DNA from: an uncultured Mobiluncus sp.
Lineage (GTDB): Bacteria > Actinomycetota > Actinomycetes > Actinomycetales > Actinomycetaceae
NCBI RefSeq assembly: GCF_947254095.1
Contig: NZ_CAMYBV010000006.1
Location: 1-64,000 of the forward strand
Direction: 5' to 3'
Length of the DNA stretch: 64,000 nucleotides
This document shows, one piece after another, positions 54,805 through 63,630 of this stretch. Both the position numbers and the translations under genes were made by a program. The notes beneath the pieces were generated by a model, which was not told the DNA's origin, ran no database searches, and was given only the letters and a program-made list of their open reading frames with translations. Every line of letters starts with the position of its first letter. Position 1 is the first letter of the stretch.

Positions 54805-56055
54805 ATGAAGTTTTTACACACCTCTGATTGGCATCTCGGCCGGGACTTTATGAACTATGACCTGGCCTCCTACCAGGACGACTTCCTGAGGCAAATCCTG
54901 GCGCAAATTAAAGCGCATCGTCCCGATGCTTTGCTGATTTCGGGCGACGTATTGGACAAACCCAATCCGGGAGACGCGGATTTAGACAAACTGTCCGGTT
55001 TTCTGAATGAGGCACGTCAAATGACTCGAATCATCCTCATTGCCGGAAACCACGACGGAGCCTCCCGGCTCGGTTTTGCCAAGGGTTTCACTCTGCCGGA
55101 AGTCAATATCGTGACGAAAGCTGCCCAGGTTGGCACCGCTATCGAGGTTCCGGGACCCGACGGTGAACTCGGCGCGCTGGTCTACCCCATCCCCTACCTG
55201 TCTCCCTACCAGGATCGCACGGAGCTATCCACGTGGGTTGACGATGACGGGGTTCGTCATCTCGATGACACTTTGGAGCAGCCCACCAGCAAAGACGACC
55301 CGGCACCGGTGCTCCTGGGAAAACCAGAAGTACTGTTTGGCGCGGCACTGCGTCGCATCGGGAGGGACCTGGAACGGAGGGACACGGACGTGCCGATCCT
55401 CGCGATGGCTCATGACTATCTAACACAGGTAGATCCGGATAAAGAAGTGGAACCGCTGGGAAATCTCTATCCGATTCCGGTTTCCCTTTTGGATGAGCTC
55501 GCCGGTGGACTGAAAGGAGGTCGCGGTATTGACTATCTAGCTCTGGGACACATTCACGGAGCGTATCCGGTAGATGGCACTGAAGTCACGGCCTGGTACG
55601 CGGGGTCTCCTCTGCCTTATCGGGTTAGTGAGAGCAACGAGAAATGCACCCTTTTGGTCGAGGTTCACCCCGATCACCAGGTCGAGGTCGAGAAGCTACC
55701 CTTGACAGTGCCTTATAAAGTGACAAGACTACAGGGCAGTATTGAGGACCTCACGAACCCGGACGACTCCCGCTACCAGTCCTGGCATCAGGCCTTTTGC
55801 AGCATCAACCTGACTGAAACTACCTTGCCACCTAACGCTTATAACCGACTGAAAGCGGTTTTCCCGCGAATGTTGAAGCTCACTCATTCCCAGGGCACCC
55901 TGACCGGGACGCTGCAATCTGGCGCAGAGTTTCGGGAGCTTTCTGAGTTAGAGATTGCCACCGAGTTCTTACGTACCTGTGGCATTGACGAGGAGGAAGA
56001 CTTCGCTTTGCTAACCGAAATATTCGAAGACACCGTTGGGGGGACAGAGAAATGA
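54805..56055 (+). CDS. sbcD: Exonuclease SbcCD subunit D
   Basis: The 416-residue Mre11-type nuclease has the metallophosphoesterase motifs FLHTSDWHLGR, LISGDVLDK, AGNHDGASRL, and the later YLALGHIHG, which together bind two Mn ions. The C-terminal part caps the site. With SbcC it opens hairpins and trims blocked DNA ends. Its stop overlaps the sbcC start (ATGA). Expression appears leaderless. Confidence 0.96.
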   Translation: MKFLHTSDWHLGRDFMNYDLASYQDDFLRQILAQIKAHRPDALLISGDVLDKPNPGDADLDKLSGFLNEARQMTRIILIAGNHDGASRLGFAKGFTLPEVNIVTKAAQVGTAIEVPGPDGELGALVYPIPYLSPYQDRTELSTWVDDDGVRHLDDTLEQPTSKDDPAPVLLGKPEVLFGAALRRIGRDLERRDTDVPILAMAHDYLTQVDPDKEVEPLGNLYPIPVSLLDELAGGLKGGRGIDYLALGHIHGAYPVDGTEVTAWYAGSPLPYRVSESNEKCTLLVEVHPDHQVEVEKLPLTVPYKVTRLQGSIEDLTNPDDSRYQSWHQAFCSINLTETTLPPNAYNRLKAVFPRMLKLTHSQGTLTGTLQSGAEFRELSELEIATEFLRTCGIDEEEDFALLTEIFEDTVGGTEK

Positions 56056-59000
56056 AATTCCATAAACTTACGCTTGAAGGAGTAGGGAGTTTTTACGAGC
56101 GCACCACCTTGGACCTGGACGAACTGGCCGAGTCGGGACTGTTCTTAATTACGGGCAATACCGGATCGGGAAAGTCCACTATCCTGGACGGAATTGTCTA
56201 CGCTCTGTATGGAGACGTAGCCGGTGAGAGAGATTCCACAACAGATCGTATTCTCTCCTACTACTGGGACAAAGACTATCCTCCTGAGGTAGTGCTGGTG
56301 TTCTCTGCCCACAACAAGTTTTATGAGCTGCGTCGCACGGTGACCTTTACGAAGCCAGGGCGTAAGACTGTCACTCAATCCATAGCCCAGCTTAAGGTGT
56401 CAACTACCCCGGATTTTGACAAGGTTACCGAACCCATTGCGATAGGTAGAGACGTCACGAAAGAGGTAGTGAGAATCCTCGGCCTGGAGAAATCACATTT
56501 TCTGCAGACGGTGATACTTCCCCAAGGTCAGATTCAGCAGTTCCTGACAGCAGGGGCTGCCGAACGGCATGAGGTTTTATCCAATCTTTTCGGGGCGGAA
56601 AGCTTTATTGCCATGGAAAAAGCCGCTAAGGATCGTGCCTCGAAAGGCAAGGAAACCACCAAAGAGTACACCAGGCGTCTAAGTGAGTTGCTCACAACTG
56701 TGTATGCGGATCTTTCCAACATTGAGATTACTGGTGACAATGAAACCGCTTGGAAAAAAGCTTTGGAGGAATTTGCAGCGGCAAAAGACGGGGCGGCTCA
56801 GTCGATTTCCGCCTTGGAGCAAGCCGGTGAGCCCCTCTTTGCTAGCGCCGTAAAAATTTTGCGCGAAGAAGCCGCTAAGGTTACAGACGCCGCCGAACAA
56901 GCCCAGGTGCAATCCCAAGCGGCTCAGAAAATCCTCACTGAAGCGGAAACTGAGCAGCGCATTATCTTAGAGGCGAAACAGCTGACTGAAAAACTTAAAA
57001 AACTCGTCGATAAGGAAACTGAGATTGCACAACTGGACCAGCGCAACCAGAAAGCCGTGCACGCCAACGCCGTCATGGACACCGAGAAAGCAGAGCAGAA
57101 ACCTTACCGGTCAGCTGAGCACCAGCGTGGCAGTATTCTTGCTACTTTGACTCAGCTGGTCGATAACGATACGGATTTAGCCGAATTTAGGGACCAAGTA
57201 TCCAAGCTGTCGGACACAAAATTGCAAACCTGGTTGGAAGGGGAGGAACCCAGTACCAAGTTGGCTGATCTGCGTGATGAGATGAGCGAAAAGATTAATG
57301 ACAACCAAAAGAGACTAGAGGCCATCAAAGCCAATCTCACCCTCCAGAGTGAGAAAACTACCGCTGCCAGCAGTAAAGAAGAACAGCTGGAGTCCCTGCG
57401 CAGTCAGATTAGCCAGCTTCGTAACACCGCTGAAAAAACCGCAGAAACGTTGGACAAACAGCGCCGGATACTGAATGAAAAGAAGCAGCTTGCGGACGGG
57501 TTAGCCAGTCGGCAGACAGAGCTGAAAAATGCCCAGGAGCACCACGACAGGGCAAAATCGGCTGAAAAGTTAGCCAAGGATTTGAAAGCTGCCACTAAAA
57601 ACGCTGCCTGTCTGCAAGAAAGCTACGACCGGGCACAGGAAAACGCCGAGTCCGTTTTACGAAAATGGTCTGATACCGCAGCATCTCGCTTGGCGTCACA
57701 GTTGCAAGACGGGGAGTCCTGTCCGGTCTGCGGTTCTCTGGATCACCCACATCCTGCAGTCGAAACGGCTGAAAAGACAACCTTTCAGGACTACGAAGCA
57801 GCTGCGAGCGAAGCCAAAAAGGCTCACGATAAGCTGTCTGAGGCAAACAATAAGGAAACTGAGATTAGCACCAGATTGCAAACAGTCACGGATCAGCTCC
57901 AGGGCCAGGATATAAAGTCCCTGACTGCGGCTCTCTCTGTGGCTGAGAAGGCCGTCAGTGAATCCACCACAGCGAGCAAGCAAGTACCCAAGCTGGAAAA
58001 GAAAATTTCCGAACTGGAAGAATCAAACAAACAAAACCAAACCGAGCGTGAAAAGCTCATCAAAGAGGAAGCAGGATTAAGCGCGGAGGTTGAAAACCTC
58101 CACGCGGAAATTCAGGCGTATGCTGAAAAAATTCGGGCGGAGTTGGCGGATTTTGATCCCGATTCTGACCCGCAAGACTTGTTAGATACAAACCAGCACA
58201 GTCTGGACGTGGTCAAACAGCTCGCCAAGTTTTATGATTCCTGGCTGCCAATCCGCCAAGAGTGGATTAGCGCTCACGAAGCGTTGCGCAAGTCTTTGAC
58301 AGACCACGGTTTAGAATCAGTAGCCGAGGCCCAAGCCTGCGCCAAGCCCCGCCAGAAACTGGAAGCTGACCAAAAGACAGTCACTTCCTATCATGAAGAC
58401 GTACATGGTCTACGCTCGCAACTGGATACCGATGCGTATCGAGACAAAGCCGCAGCCAAACTCCCCGACCTGGAGAACCTTCGTTCTGCGGCAAAAGCCA
58501 GCGAGCAGAAGTATCGCTCTCTCACCCAACAGTCGGCGTCTTTGGACAGTTCCCACCAGAATTTGTGCACCCTCAAGGAAAGGTACGAAAAGACCAAACA
58601 GGAATGGGACAAAGAAGCGCCAAAAATTGCCGGATTTGAACGCTTGTCCCAAGTGCTCAATGGAGAGAACGCGATGAAAACTACTTTGAGCGCTTACTAC
58701 TTGAGCAAGCGTCTGGGACAGGTGACTTTTGTAGCTAACCAGTTGATTTCTGATGTGTCCGGGGGATACTACGAAATCAGACATAACGAAAACTATGAGT
58801 CTGACCGCAATCAGAAATATCACGGACTGGGCATCGAAATGTACAACGGCGCTCAGGACAAGGTGGTACCGCCAAAGTCGCTGTCTGGGGGCGAAAAATT
58901 CTACTGTTCACTCGCTATTGCCTTGGCTCTGTCCGAAGTCGTGCAACGAGAAAGGGGCGGCATCACCCTGGAAAACATTTTCATCGATGAAGGTTTCGGC

Positions 59001-59228
59001 ACCTTGGACAATGACACCAGAGAGGCGGTCATGACCGCTCTGCATAGTCTGCAGAGGGAGGGAGGACGCTGCGTGGGAATCATCTCACACGTCAGTGAAA
59101 TGCAACAGGAGATTCCCCTCCAGGTTCAAGTGCGAAACTATCAGAGCGGCAATACCACGGAACTGAAACCAAACGGGAAACGCAAGATTGGCTCCTACCT
59201 ACAAATCAACGGTTTGGATGCGGTCTAG
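56052..59228 (+). CDS. sbcC: Exonuclease SbcCD subunit C (SMC-like ATPase)
   Basis: The 1058-residue Rad50-like protein has an N-terminal ATPase half (GNTGSGKSTILDG, 35-46), two very long coiled-coil arms rich in Lys, Glu and Gln, the zinc hook CPVC near 556-559 in the middle, and the C-terminal half with signature LSGGEKFYCSLAIAL and Walker B IFIDEGFGTLD. The hook dimerises two heads around DNA. Its stop codon shares CTAG with the stop of the convergent DUF6912 gene. Confidence 0.97.
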   Translation: MKFHKLTLEGVGSFYERTTLDLDELAESGLFLITGNTGSGKSTILDGIVYALYGDVAGERDSTTDRILSYYWDKDYPPEVVLVFSAHNKFYELRRTVTFTKPGRKTVTQSIAQLKVSTTPDFDKVTEPIAIGRDVTKEVVRILGLEKSHFLQTVILPQGQIQQFLTAGAAERHEVLSNLFGAESFIAMEKAAKDRASKGKETTKEYTRRLSELLTTVYADLSNIEITGDNETAWKKALEEFAAAKDGAAQSISALEQAGEPLFASAVKILREEAAKVTDAAEQAQVQSQAAQKILTEAETEQRIILEAKQLTEKLKKLVDKETEIAQLDQRNQKAVHANAVMDTEKAEQKPYRSAEHQRGSILATLTQLVDNDTDLAEFRDQVSKLSDTKLQTWLEGEEPSTKLADLRDEMSEKINDNQKRLEAIKANLTLQSEKTTAASSKEEQLESLRSQISQLRNTAEKTAETLDKQRRILNEKKQLADGLASRQTELKNAQEHHDRAKSAEKLAKDLKAATKNAACLQESYDRAQENAESVLRKWSDTAASRLASQLQDGESCPVCGSLDHPHPAVETAEKTTFQDYEAAASEAKKAHDKLSEANNKETEISTRLQTVTDQLQGQDIKSLTAALSVAEKAVSESTTASKQVPKLEKKISELEESNKQNQTEREKLIKEEAGLSAEVENLHAEIQAYAEKIRAELADFDPDSDPQDLLDTNQHSLDVVKQLAKFYDSWLPIRQEWISAHEALRKSLTDHGLESVAEAQACAKPRQKLEADQKTVTSYHEDVHGLRSQLDTDAYRDKAAAKLPDLENLRSAAKASEQKYRSLTQQSASLDSSHQNLCTLKERYEKTKQEWDKEAPKIAGFERLSQVLNGENAMKTTLSAYYLSKRLGQVTFVANQLISDVSGGYYEIRHNENYESDRNQKYHGLGIEMYNGAQDKVVPPKSLSGGEKFYCSLAIALALSEVVQRERGGITLENIFIDEGFGTLDNDTREAVMTALHSLQREGGRCVGIISHVSEMQQEIPLQVQVRNYQSGNTTELKPNGKRKIGSYLQINGLDAV

Positions 59229-59761
59229 CTCAAGCCCAGGAATTCTCGCAGGACCTCCAGCTCGGAGCCGTCAAACCACAGCAGTTCCGGTAACTCCAAG
59301 CCCTGAGGGGACTTCCCCGTCTGCTCCGCGCTAGCGACCTGCCCCGCGCGCAACTGCGCCAGTTTTGCCACTTCTGTGCCAGCCGCTGGCTCGTCTACGT
59401 GGTAGGAAACCACTTCAGAATACTGAATCGGGCGAGTTAAGGTGTATGCCCCGGCCATTTCCGAGCGGCAGGGTTGCAGATCAGTATCCGCGACTTCCGC
59501 CACCGCCACCACCCGAAGCGGCTGGGAACTTTCGGTTTGCGCATCTAACGATTTCAAAGCGGCAGCGTGTAAAGCCTCGTCTTCCGCCACTTCTCTGTCC
59601 TCCCCATGCAGCTCGCTGGGAGCAGGAAAACCGGCAGCAGCACACCAGGCTTTGTCCACGACCGTGACCAGCGCCCCCTCCCACGTTTTGTCCTGCAGAG
59701 ATTGAGGGCAAAGCGCGATGTAGGCACGAATCGTTTTCGTCCGTTGGGGGGCTTCACTCAT
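59225..59761 (-). CDS. DUF6912 family protein
   Basis: The start is ATG 59761, inside the end of the ATPase gene and preceded by GAAGGAACC. The 178-residue acidic cytosolic protein matches the actinobacterial DUF6912 pattern as I remember it: IRAYIAL start, DEALHAAALKSL, RVVAVAEV, EVVSYHVDE and LLWFDGSELEVL near the C-terminus. Function unknown. It is co-transcribed and overlapping with the MinD/CpaE-like ATPase, so a shared process is likely. Confidence 0.75.
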   Translation of the reverse strand: MSEAPQRTKTIRAYIALCPQSLQDKTWEGALVTVVDKAWCAAAGFPAPSELHGEDREVAEDEALHAAALKSLDAQTESSQPLRVVAVAEVADTDLQPCRSEMAGAYTLTRPIQYSEVVSYHVDEPAAGTEVAKLAQLRAGQVASAEQTGKSPQGLELPELLWFDGSELEVLREFLGLS

Positions 59762-61082
59762 TTTCTGGTTCCTTCTGTTCGCCACGTTTGAACTTCAACA
59801 GTTTGCTCTCCCGAATCCTGCTCCGTCCCGAGCCGCGCCGAGGAAGCAAACCGAGTTGTTTAAAAATTTCATTCTGCAGCCCTTCCAGGTCCTCCAGAAC
59901 CGCAGCGCGAGGATTCGCCGTCATCACGTCACAAGCAGCCACCAGAGCACGGTCAAAATCTTCTCCGGCTTCTCGCACCACCGTCACCGGCAGGTTCGGA
60001 ACCGAAGCGGACACGACACGAACTATGGAATTTCGCCAGTTCGCTCCTCCCACAGAAACCCGCCCGCGATTCACTACCGCCAACGTCGGACAGCTCCACA
60101 GTTCCTGTTCACGAGCCCAATTGTGGTTGACCAGCAGCCGGCGGATTCCCACCGGGTCGGCCAGACCGACCTCTACCACCAAGTCGGCAACGTCAAAAGC
60201 TCCCAAGGCAGCCCCGTAACGGGTCGGCCCCATCGCGGCCAGTAAATCCGACTGGTCGTCTGCACCGCTCGCCAAATCCACCAGAATCCAACGGTAGTTA
60301 ATCCGAGCCATCTCTAAAAGGGCTGACAAAGAGTGCTGGCCGACCTCACGCCAACGCTCCGCCTTGGTCAGTCCAGTCAACAGGTCAACTCCGAAACCCA
60401 CTCGCGTCACCAACTGCGGGAAACTTTCCGGTTTCAACTTTCCTTGTTCCGCTAGACGACATCCAGTCACCACCCCGGAAGTGTCTAAGGCAATCCCCAG
60501 CATCTGCACCAAAGACGACTCGACCGTATCGGCATCGACCAGCAGGACCCGACCATAGTTACACAAACGCGAGGCGATGTTCAAAGCTAGCGTAGACTTT
60601 CCCGGTGCTCCCACCGGACCCCAAAAAGCGATTATCTGACCTACTGAACCGGCCAAATCGGCATTTTCGGTGCCGAATTCTTCACGAGGATTGGGGGGCG
60701 GGGGAGGCATAAGGGTGGACATCATCTGCCCCAGCAGACGAGCCGCCTCGCTCTGTTCAGGTTCCTCCACTCGGGGATCCGCTTTGGCTAAAACCGAAAT
60801 TCCCCCTCGACTGTTCAACTGATCCACGTCTTCCAGCGGAGCAAAAGCAATGATGGCAACGTTTTCGGCGGCTAACTCCTGGACAGTGGCACCCTCCAGT
60901 TCCAGCATCTCGGTATCCACCGCTACCAGCTGCACTAGGTGCGCCTTGGCTATCGATAACAGCTCCGTGGCATCACGGCAGCGCCGAATAACTTGCAGAG
61001 GCAGAGAATCTGACTCAATAGTTCGGATAATATCCGCTTCCAAATCCGGATTCAGGCAAGTCGCTACCCCGATGAAACTCAT
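59754..61082 (-). CDS. MinD/ParA-like ATPase, CpaE type
   Basis: The 442-residue protein has an N-terminal receiver-like domain (about 1-100, VQLVAVDTEMLELEGATVQELA) and a MinD/ParA ATPase domain from about 145 (deviant Walker A GPVGAPGKSTLALNIASRL, Walker B WILVDLASG). The Walker A lacks the usual KGG lysine at its first part. Related actinobacterial proteins (Soj/CpaE-like) sit in this same gene context; some CpaE proteins place pilus machinery. No pilus genes are present here. It overlaps the SAF gene (ATGA). Confidence 0.85.
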   Translation of the reverse strand: MSFIGVATCLNPDLEADIIRTIESDSLPLQVIRRCRDATELLSIAKAHLVQLVAVDTEMLELEGATVQELAAENVAIIAFAPLEDVDQLNSRGGISVLAKADPRVEEPEQSEAARLLGQMMSTLMPPPPPNPREEFGTENADLAGSVGQIIAFWGPVGAPGKSTLALNIASRLCNYGRVLLVDADTVESSLVQMLGIALDTSGVVTGCRLAEQGKLKPESFPQLVTRVGFGVDLLTGLTKAERWREVGQHSLSALLEMARINYRWILVDLASGADDQSDLLAAMGPTRYGAALGAFDVADLVVEVGLADPVGIRRLLVNHNWAREQELWSCPTLAVVNRGRVSVGGANWRNSIVRVVSASVPNLPVTVVREAGEDFDRALVAACDVMTANPRAAVLEDLEGLQNEIFKQLGLLPRRGSGRSRIRESKLLKFKRGEQKEPENE

Positions 61083-61714
61083 GATGACACCGGTATCGCC
61101 ATCAGCGGGGTTTTCGTTCCGACAGCAGCGAGGATAGGCGACAAGTCCTCTTCCGGTACGCTAATTTCCACATTCGTCTGATTTTTCGATCCGAGAGCCG
61201 TTTCAGACTTTCTCTCTGCTAGAAACACGGCTTTGTTTGCCAGTTTCTGAGCATTTTCCGGCGGGGTATCCTGCTCGAACGTGCTGGCAGATTTTTCGTC
61301 AGGGAGCTGCCAAATTTCGAGATAATCGCCTTTCTTCACACTGCTTGGCAGAGGCGCGGCGAGATTGAGAACAATCCGTTTGTTGTAGGGCTTGGTTTGG
61401 CTCAGTGAGGCTTTGGGGAGCAGCTGTCCCACGGCAATAGTTTGCACGACCACAGTGCCTTCCTTCAGCTCACCTTCGCGCAAGTACTGCCCCGCCGCCC
61501 GACCTGGATTTGCTGAAATAACCTCAACATCGTCGGATTGAACGGTTTGTCCAGCAACGAGCGTTGTCTTTGCCGCCAGGTAACCCTCAAGGTGGCTGGC
61601 CAGCCGCACCGTAACGATGACCAGGATTACAGCCAGTACCATCAGGGCAATCCCCAGTATGGTACGCCGATTTATGTACCGAGATTTACTTGATATTTCC
61701 GAACCAATAGGCAT
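61079..61714 (-). CDS. SAF-domain membrane protein, CpaB-like
   Basis: The 211-residue protein has a short basic start, one membrane helix (about 18-38), and an extracytoplasmic SAF domain (about 48-115: AAKTTLVAGQTVQSDDVEVI, GQYLREGELKEGTVV). It resembles the N-terminal part of CpaB/RcpC pilus-assembly proteins. GAGGGAGG lies 6 nt before the ATG. It heads a three-gene overlapping operon with the CpaE-like ATPase and the DUF6912 protein, a set found in many actinobacteria without a defined role. Confidence 0.85.
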   Translation of the reverse strand: MPIGSEISSKSRYINRRTILGIALMVLAVILVIVTVRLASHLEGYLAAKTTLVAGQTVQSDDVEVISANPGRAAGQYLREGELKEGTVVVQTIAVGQLLPKASLSQTKPYNKRIVLNLAAPLPSSVKKGDYLEIWQLPDEKSASTFEQDTPPENAQKLANKAVFLAERKSETALGSKNQTNVEISVPEEDLSPILAAVGTKTPLMAIPVSS

Positions 61715-61805
61715 ACGAGACCTCCCTCGAAAACCTGCTTATAGGATTTATATCATTAAAATATAGAAGCATAGGACTGTTTTTGTGGTGGTTTTATAGC
61801 ATTTG

Positions 61806-62039
61806 ATGTACCATGATTACATGGAATATAACTTTTACACCATTGCTGATGTTGCCGATATGTTGAAAGTTTCCCACGGTGCCGTGCGTAACCTCATCAA
61901 CAACGGAGAGCTCAAAGCTATCCAAATTGGCGGGCGCGGCCTCTGGCGCATCGAGGAATCCGCGATGGAGGAATACATCAAGGGACAATACGCCCAAAGT
62001 GAGGAAAAAATCGCCTCCGGGGCGGCTCTGGTGGAGTGA
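61806..62039 (+). CDS. Excisionase/MerR-like helix-turn-helix protein
   Basis: The protein (77 residues from ATG 61806; ATG 61821 is also possible) is a single winged-helix unit: FYTIADVADMLKVSHGAVRNLINNGELKAIQIGGRGLWRI then an acidic helix, as in BldC and the HTH_17 family. A TATAGC box ends 5 nt before the ATG and there is no Shine-Dalgarno, so it is probably leaderless. It is divergent from the SAF operon and may control it. It is not linked to any integrase, so a true excisionase role is unlikely. Confidence 0.85.
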   Translation: MYHDYMEYNFYTIADVADMLKVSHGAVRNLINNGELKAIQIGGRGLWRIEESAMEEYIKGQYAQSEEKIASGAALVE

Positions 62040-62106
62040 ATCCCCTTATCTGGCAGCCCCCGAAATCAGACCCAATCAAGACAGGGGTTATTGCCAGCGA
62101 TTTTCC

Positions 62107-62616
62107 TCAGCGCGGGCAAGATACATAGAGCAGCGCTGAGAGTGCAATGGCTTCATGGCGGCCGTGGTCGACAATATCCACGAAGTCGGCACCCACTCGC
62201 TCAATGCGGCCTTTCAGAGTCTGATTTCGGGTGGTGAACTGAATCTCACGGCGGGTGGCGGCAAACTCACGCAGTTTCACCGTGCCTGGAATTCTGGCCT
62301 CAACTAAAGTGGGCCAACGCGGAGCGGGTCCTAAGCTAGAAACGACTTCGATGGCTGGGTATCTGATAAAGATGTCCACGCGCAGCAGGCGCAAAATCAG
62401 CCAATTCGCCGCGGCGTCAGCGACTTCGCCACGCAACGACTCCCCGTTGATGAGCTGAATCTCGACCGTAGTGCCTACACTGGCTAATAAACGACCGGAA
62501 AGAGTCACTTCCGCAGCATCCGCCGCCGATAGCTCGGTAGCCTCCACTTGGCGCTGCGCTCGCAGTTTTGCAGCGAAATCAGCTGAGAGATCATCCAGAA
62601 AATCCTCGTGTTCCAC
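62107..62616 (-). CDS. Conserved actinobacterial protein with two Sm-like repeats
   Basis: The 169-residue protein belongs to a conserved actinobacterial group sometimes mislabelled Fis-family regulator. It has an acidic helical start (about 1-40) and two similar beta-rich units: VEIQLINGESLRGEVADAAANWLIL (about 50-75) and IQFTTRNQTLKGRIERVGADFVDIV (about 127-151). Each reads like the Sm1-type strand-turn-strand of LSm/Hfq folds. No Fis-like helix-turn-helix is visible. The start is GTG, 7 nt after a TAGACT box. Confidence 0.75.
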   Translation of the reverse strand: MEHEDFLDDLSADFAAKLRAQRQVEATELSAADAAEVTLSGRLLASVGTTVEIQLINGESLRGEVADAAANWLILRLLRVDIFIRYPAIEVVSSLGPAPRWPTLVEARIPGTVKLREFAATRREIQFTTRNQTLKGRIERVGADFVDIVDHGRHEAIALSALLYVSCPR

Positions 62617-62623
62617 GCGCTCC

Positions 62624-62629
62624 AGTCTA
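62624..62629 (-). promoter_or_regulatory. -10 box for the Sm-like repeat gene
   Basis: TAGACT on the minus strand lies 7 nt before the GTG start; close to the leaderless pattern. Confidence 0.45.
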
Positions 62630-62708
62630 GCTCACTTGAATTGTCTACAGCAGCAAACCTTCCTACAAAGTATCAAAAATGCTGTAAATACGCTCAAAAT
62701 GCCAAATA

Positions 62709-62738
62709 TTGACAAAATAACCAGCATAGCCTTATGCT
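62709..62738 (+). promoter_or_regulatory. Promoter of the Rv3235-family gene
   Basis: A perfect TTGACA (62709-62714), an 18-nt spacer and TATGCT (62733-62738) give a strong promoter, start near 62745. Confidence 0.75.
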
Positions 62739-62743
62739 AAGGA

Positions 62744-62762
62744 ATCAAACGTTATCAAACGT
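62744..62762 (+). repeat. Tandem 9-bp direct repeat at the transcription start
   Basis: ATCAAACGT occurs at 62744-62752 and 62754-62762, one helical turn apart, directly at and after the predicted start of the Rv3235-family transcript. It could be a paired operator. Confidence 0.5.
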
Positions 62763-62801
62763 GAAACAACAAAACAGAACCCGCTATAAAAGGGAGAAAC
62801 T

Positions 62802-63620
62802 ATGGAAACCGCACTTCTTGAACCTAACGCTGCTGAAACTACTGCCTCTGCCGAGGCAACTCACGCAGAACTCAACGCATCACCCACCTCCGAACCCACA
62901 ACGCCACTCCCTGCTGGCGCACCCTCACAACTGACCGCCGGAGCCACCGAGAACCTGCTAATGGAAACTGAACGAGGATTCCAACAGGAAGTCAAGCGTC
63001 ATCAGCCTGATTCGCATGATCTGAAGCACGCTGCCGCACTCGTGACGAACCAGCGGCCTCAACCGATAGCGGGTCCCGCCTGGAAACGCCGTCAGGTCGC
63101 CAAGCCGTCTCTGCGGAGCTTGGTTCAGGCAACTTATGCGCAACAGGGTAAGACAGTGCAATCAGTGACACCACAGCGCCAAACGGAAAAATCGGGGAAC
63201 ACCAGGACCAATCTGTCCGACCAAACCCACGCCAGTTCCCGGGAAAACTCTTCCATCGAAGACGTCCAACATTCCCCTCGCGTCTGGGCCGCCCAAATGG
63301 CTCGGTGCGGGCTGGAAATCATCGAGGGAATCCGTCCATTGTCCCAGATGACCCGCTGGGCCTCACCGCAGGCTTATCGCTACCTCGAACAGCGGCGAAA
63401 CGCTATTGGCTCTAAACAAAAGCCACAGCCCGGACTGATTGGAGGCAAAACGCGCCGGGTTCCACCGGTGAGGGTGCTCAGTGCCCACAGCCGGGCGACC
63501 TCAGCGACAACGCACGAGGCAGTCATCGTGCTAAACGATGGTCAGCGCACTCGTGCCGCCGCGCTAACCTTAGAAAACCGCTGCGAGCAGTGGATTATTG
63601 CCGCGATTCGCTTGGGCTGA
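62802..63620 (+). CDS. Rv3235 family protein
   Basis: The 272-residue protein has a long, Pro/Thr/Gln-rich, probably disordered N-terminus (about 1-160) and a conserved C-terminal unit (WAAQMARCGLEIIEGIRPLSQMTRWASPQAYRYL, then VRVLSAHSRATSATTHEAVIVL, then AAALTLENRCEQWIIAAIRLG) typical of the Rv3235 family. Its function is unknown. AAGGGAG lies 6-8 nt before the ATG. It is convergent with secA (10-bp gap), as in other actinobacteria. Confidence 0.85.
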   Translation: METALLEPNAAETTASAEATHAELNASPTSEPTTPLPAGAPSQLTAGATENLLMETERGFQQEVKRHQPDSHDLKHAAALVTNQRPQPIAGPAWKRRQVAKPSLRSLVQATYAQQGKTVQSVTPQRQTEKSGNTRTNLSDQTHASSRENSSIEDVQHSPRVWAAQMARCGLEIIEGIRPLSQMTRWASPQAYRYLEQRRNAIGSKQKPQPGLIGGKTRRVPPVRVLSAHSRATSATTHEAVIVLNDGQRTRAAALTLENRCEQWIIAAIRLG

Positions 63621-63630
63621 ACTGAGAAAC

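Noticed and set aside
61806..62039. Phage or integrative-element excisionase
   Set aside because: No integrase, attachment repeats or tRNA junction nearby; it belongs to a conserved chromosomal cluster and fits a BldC-like regulator.
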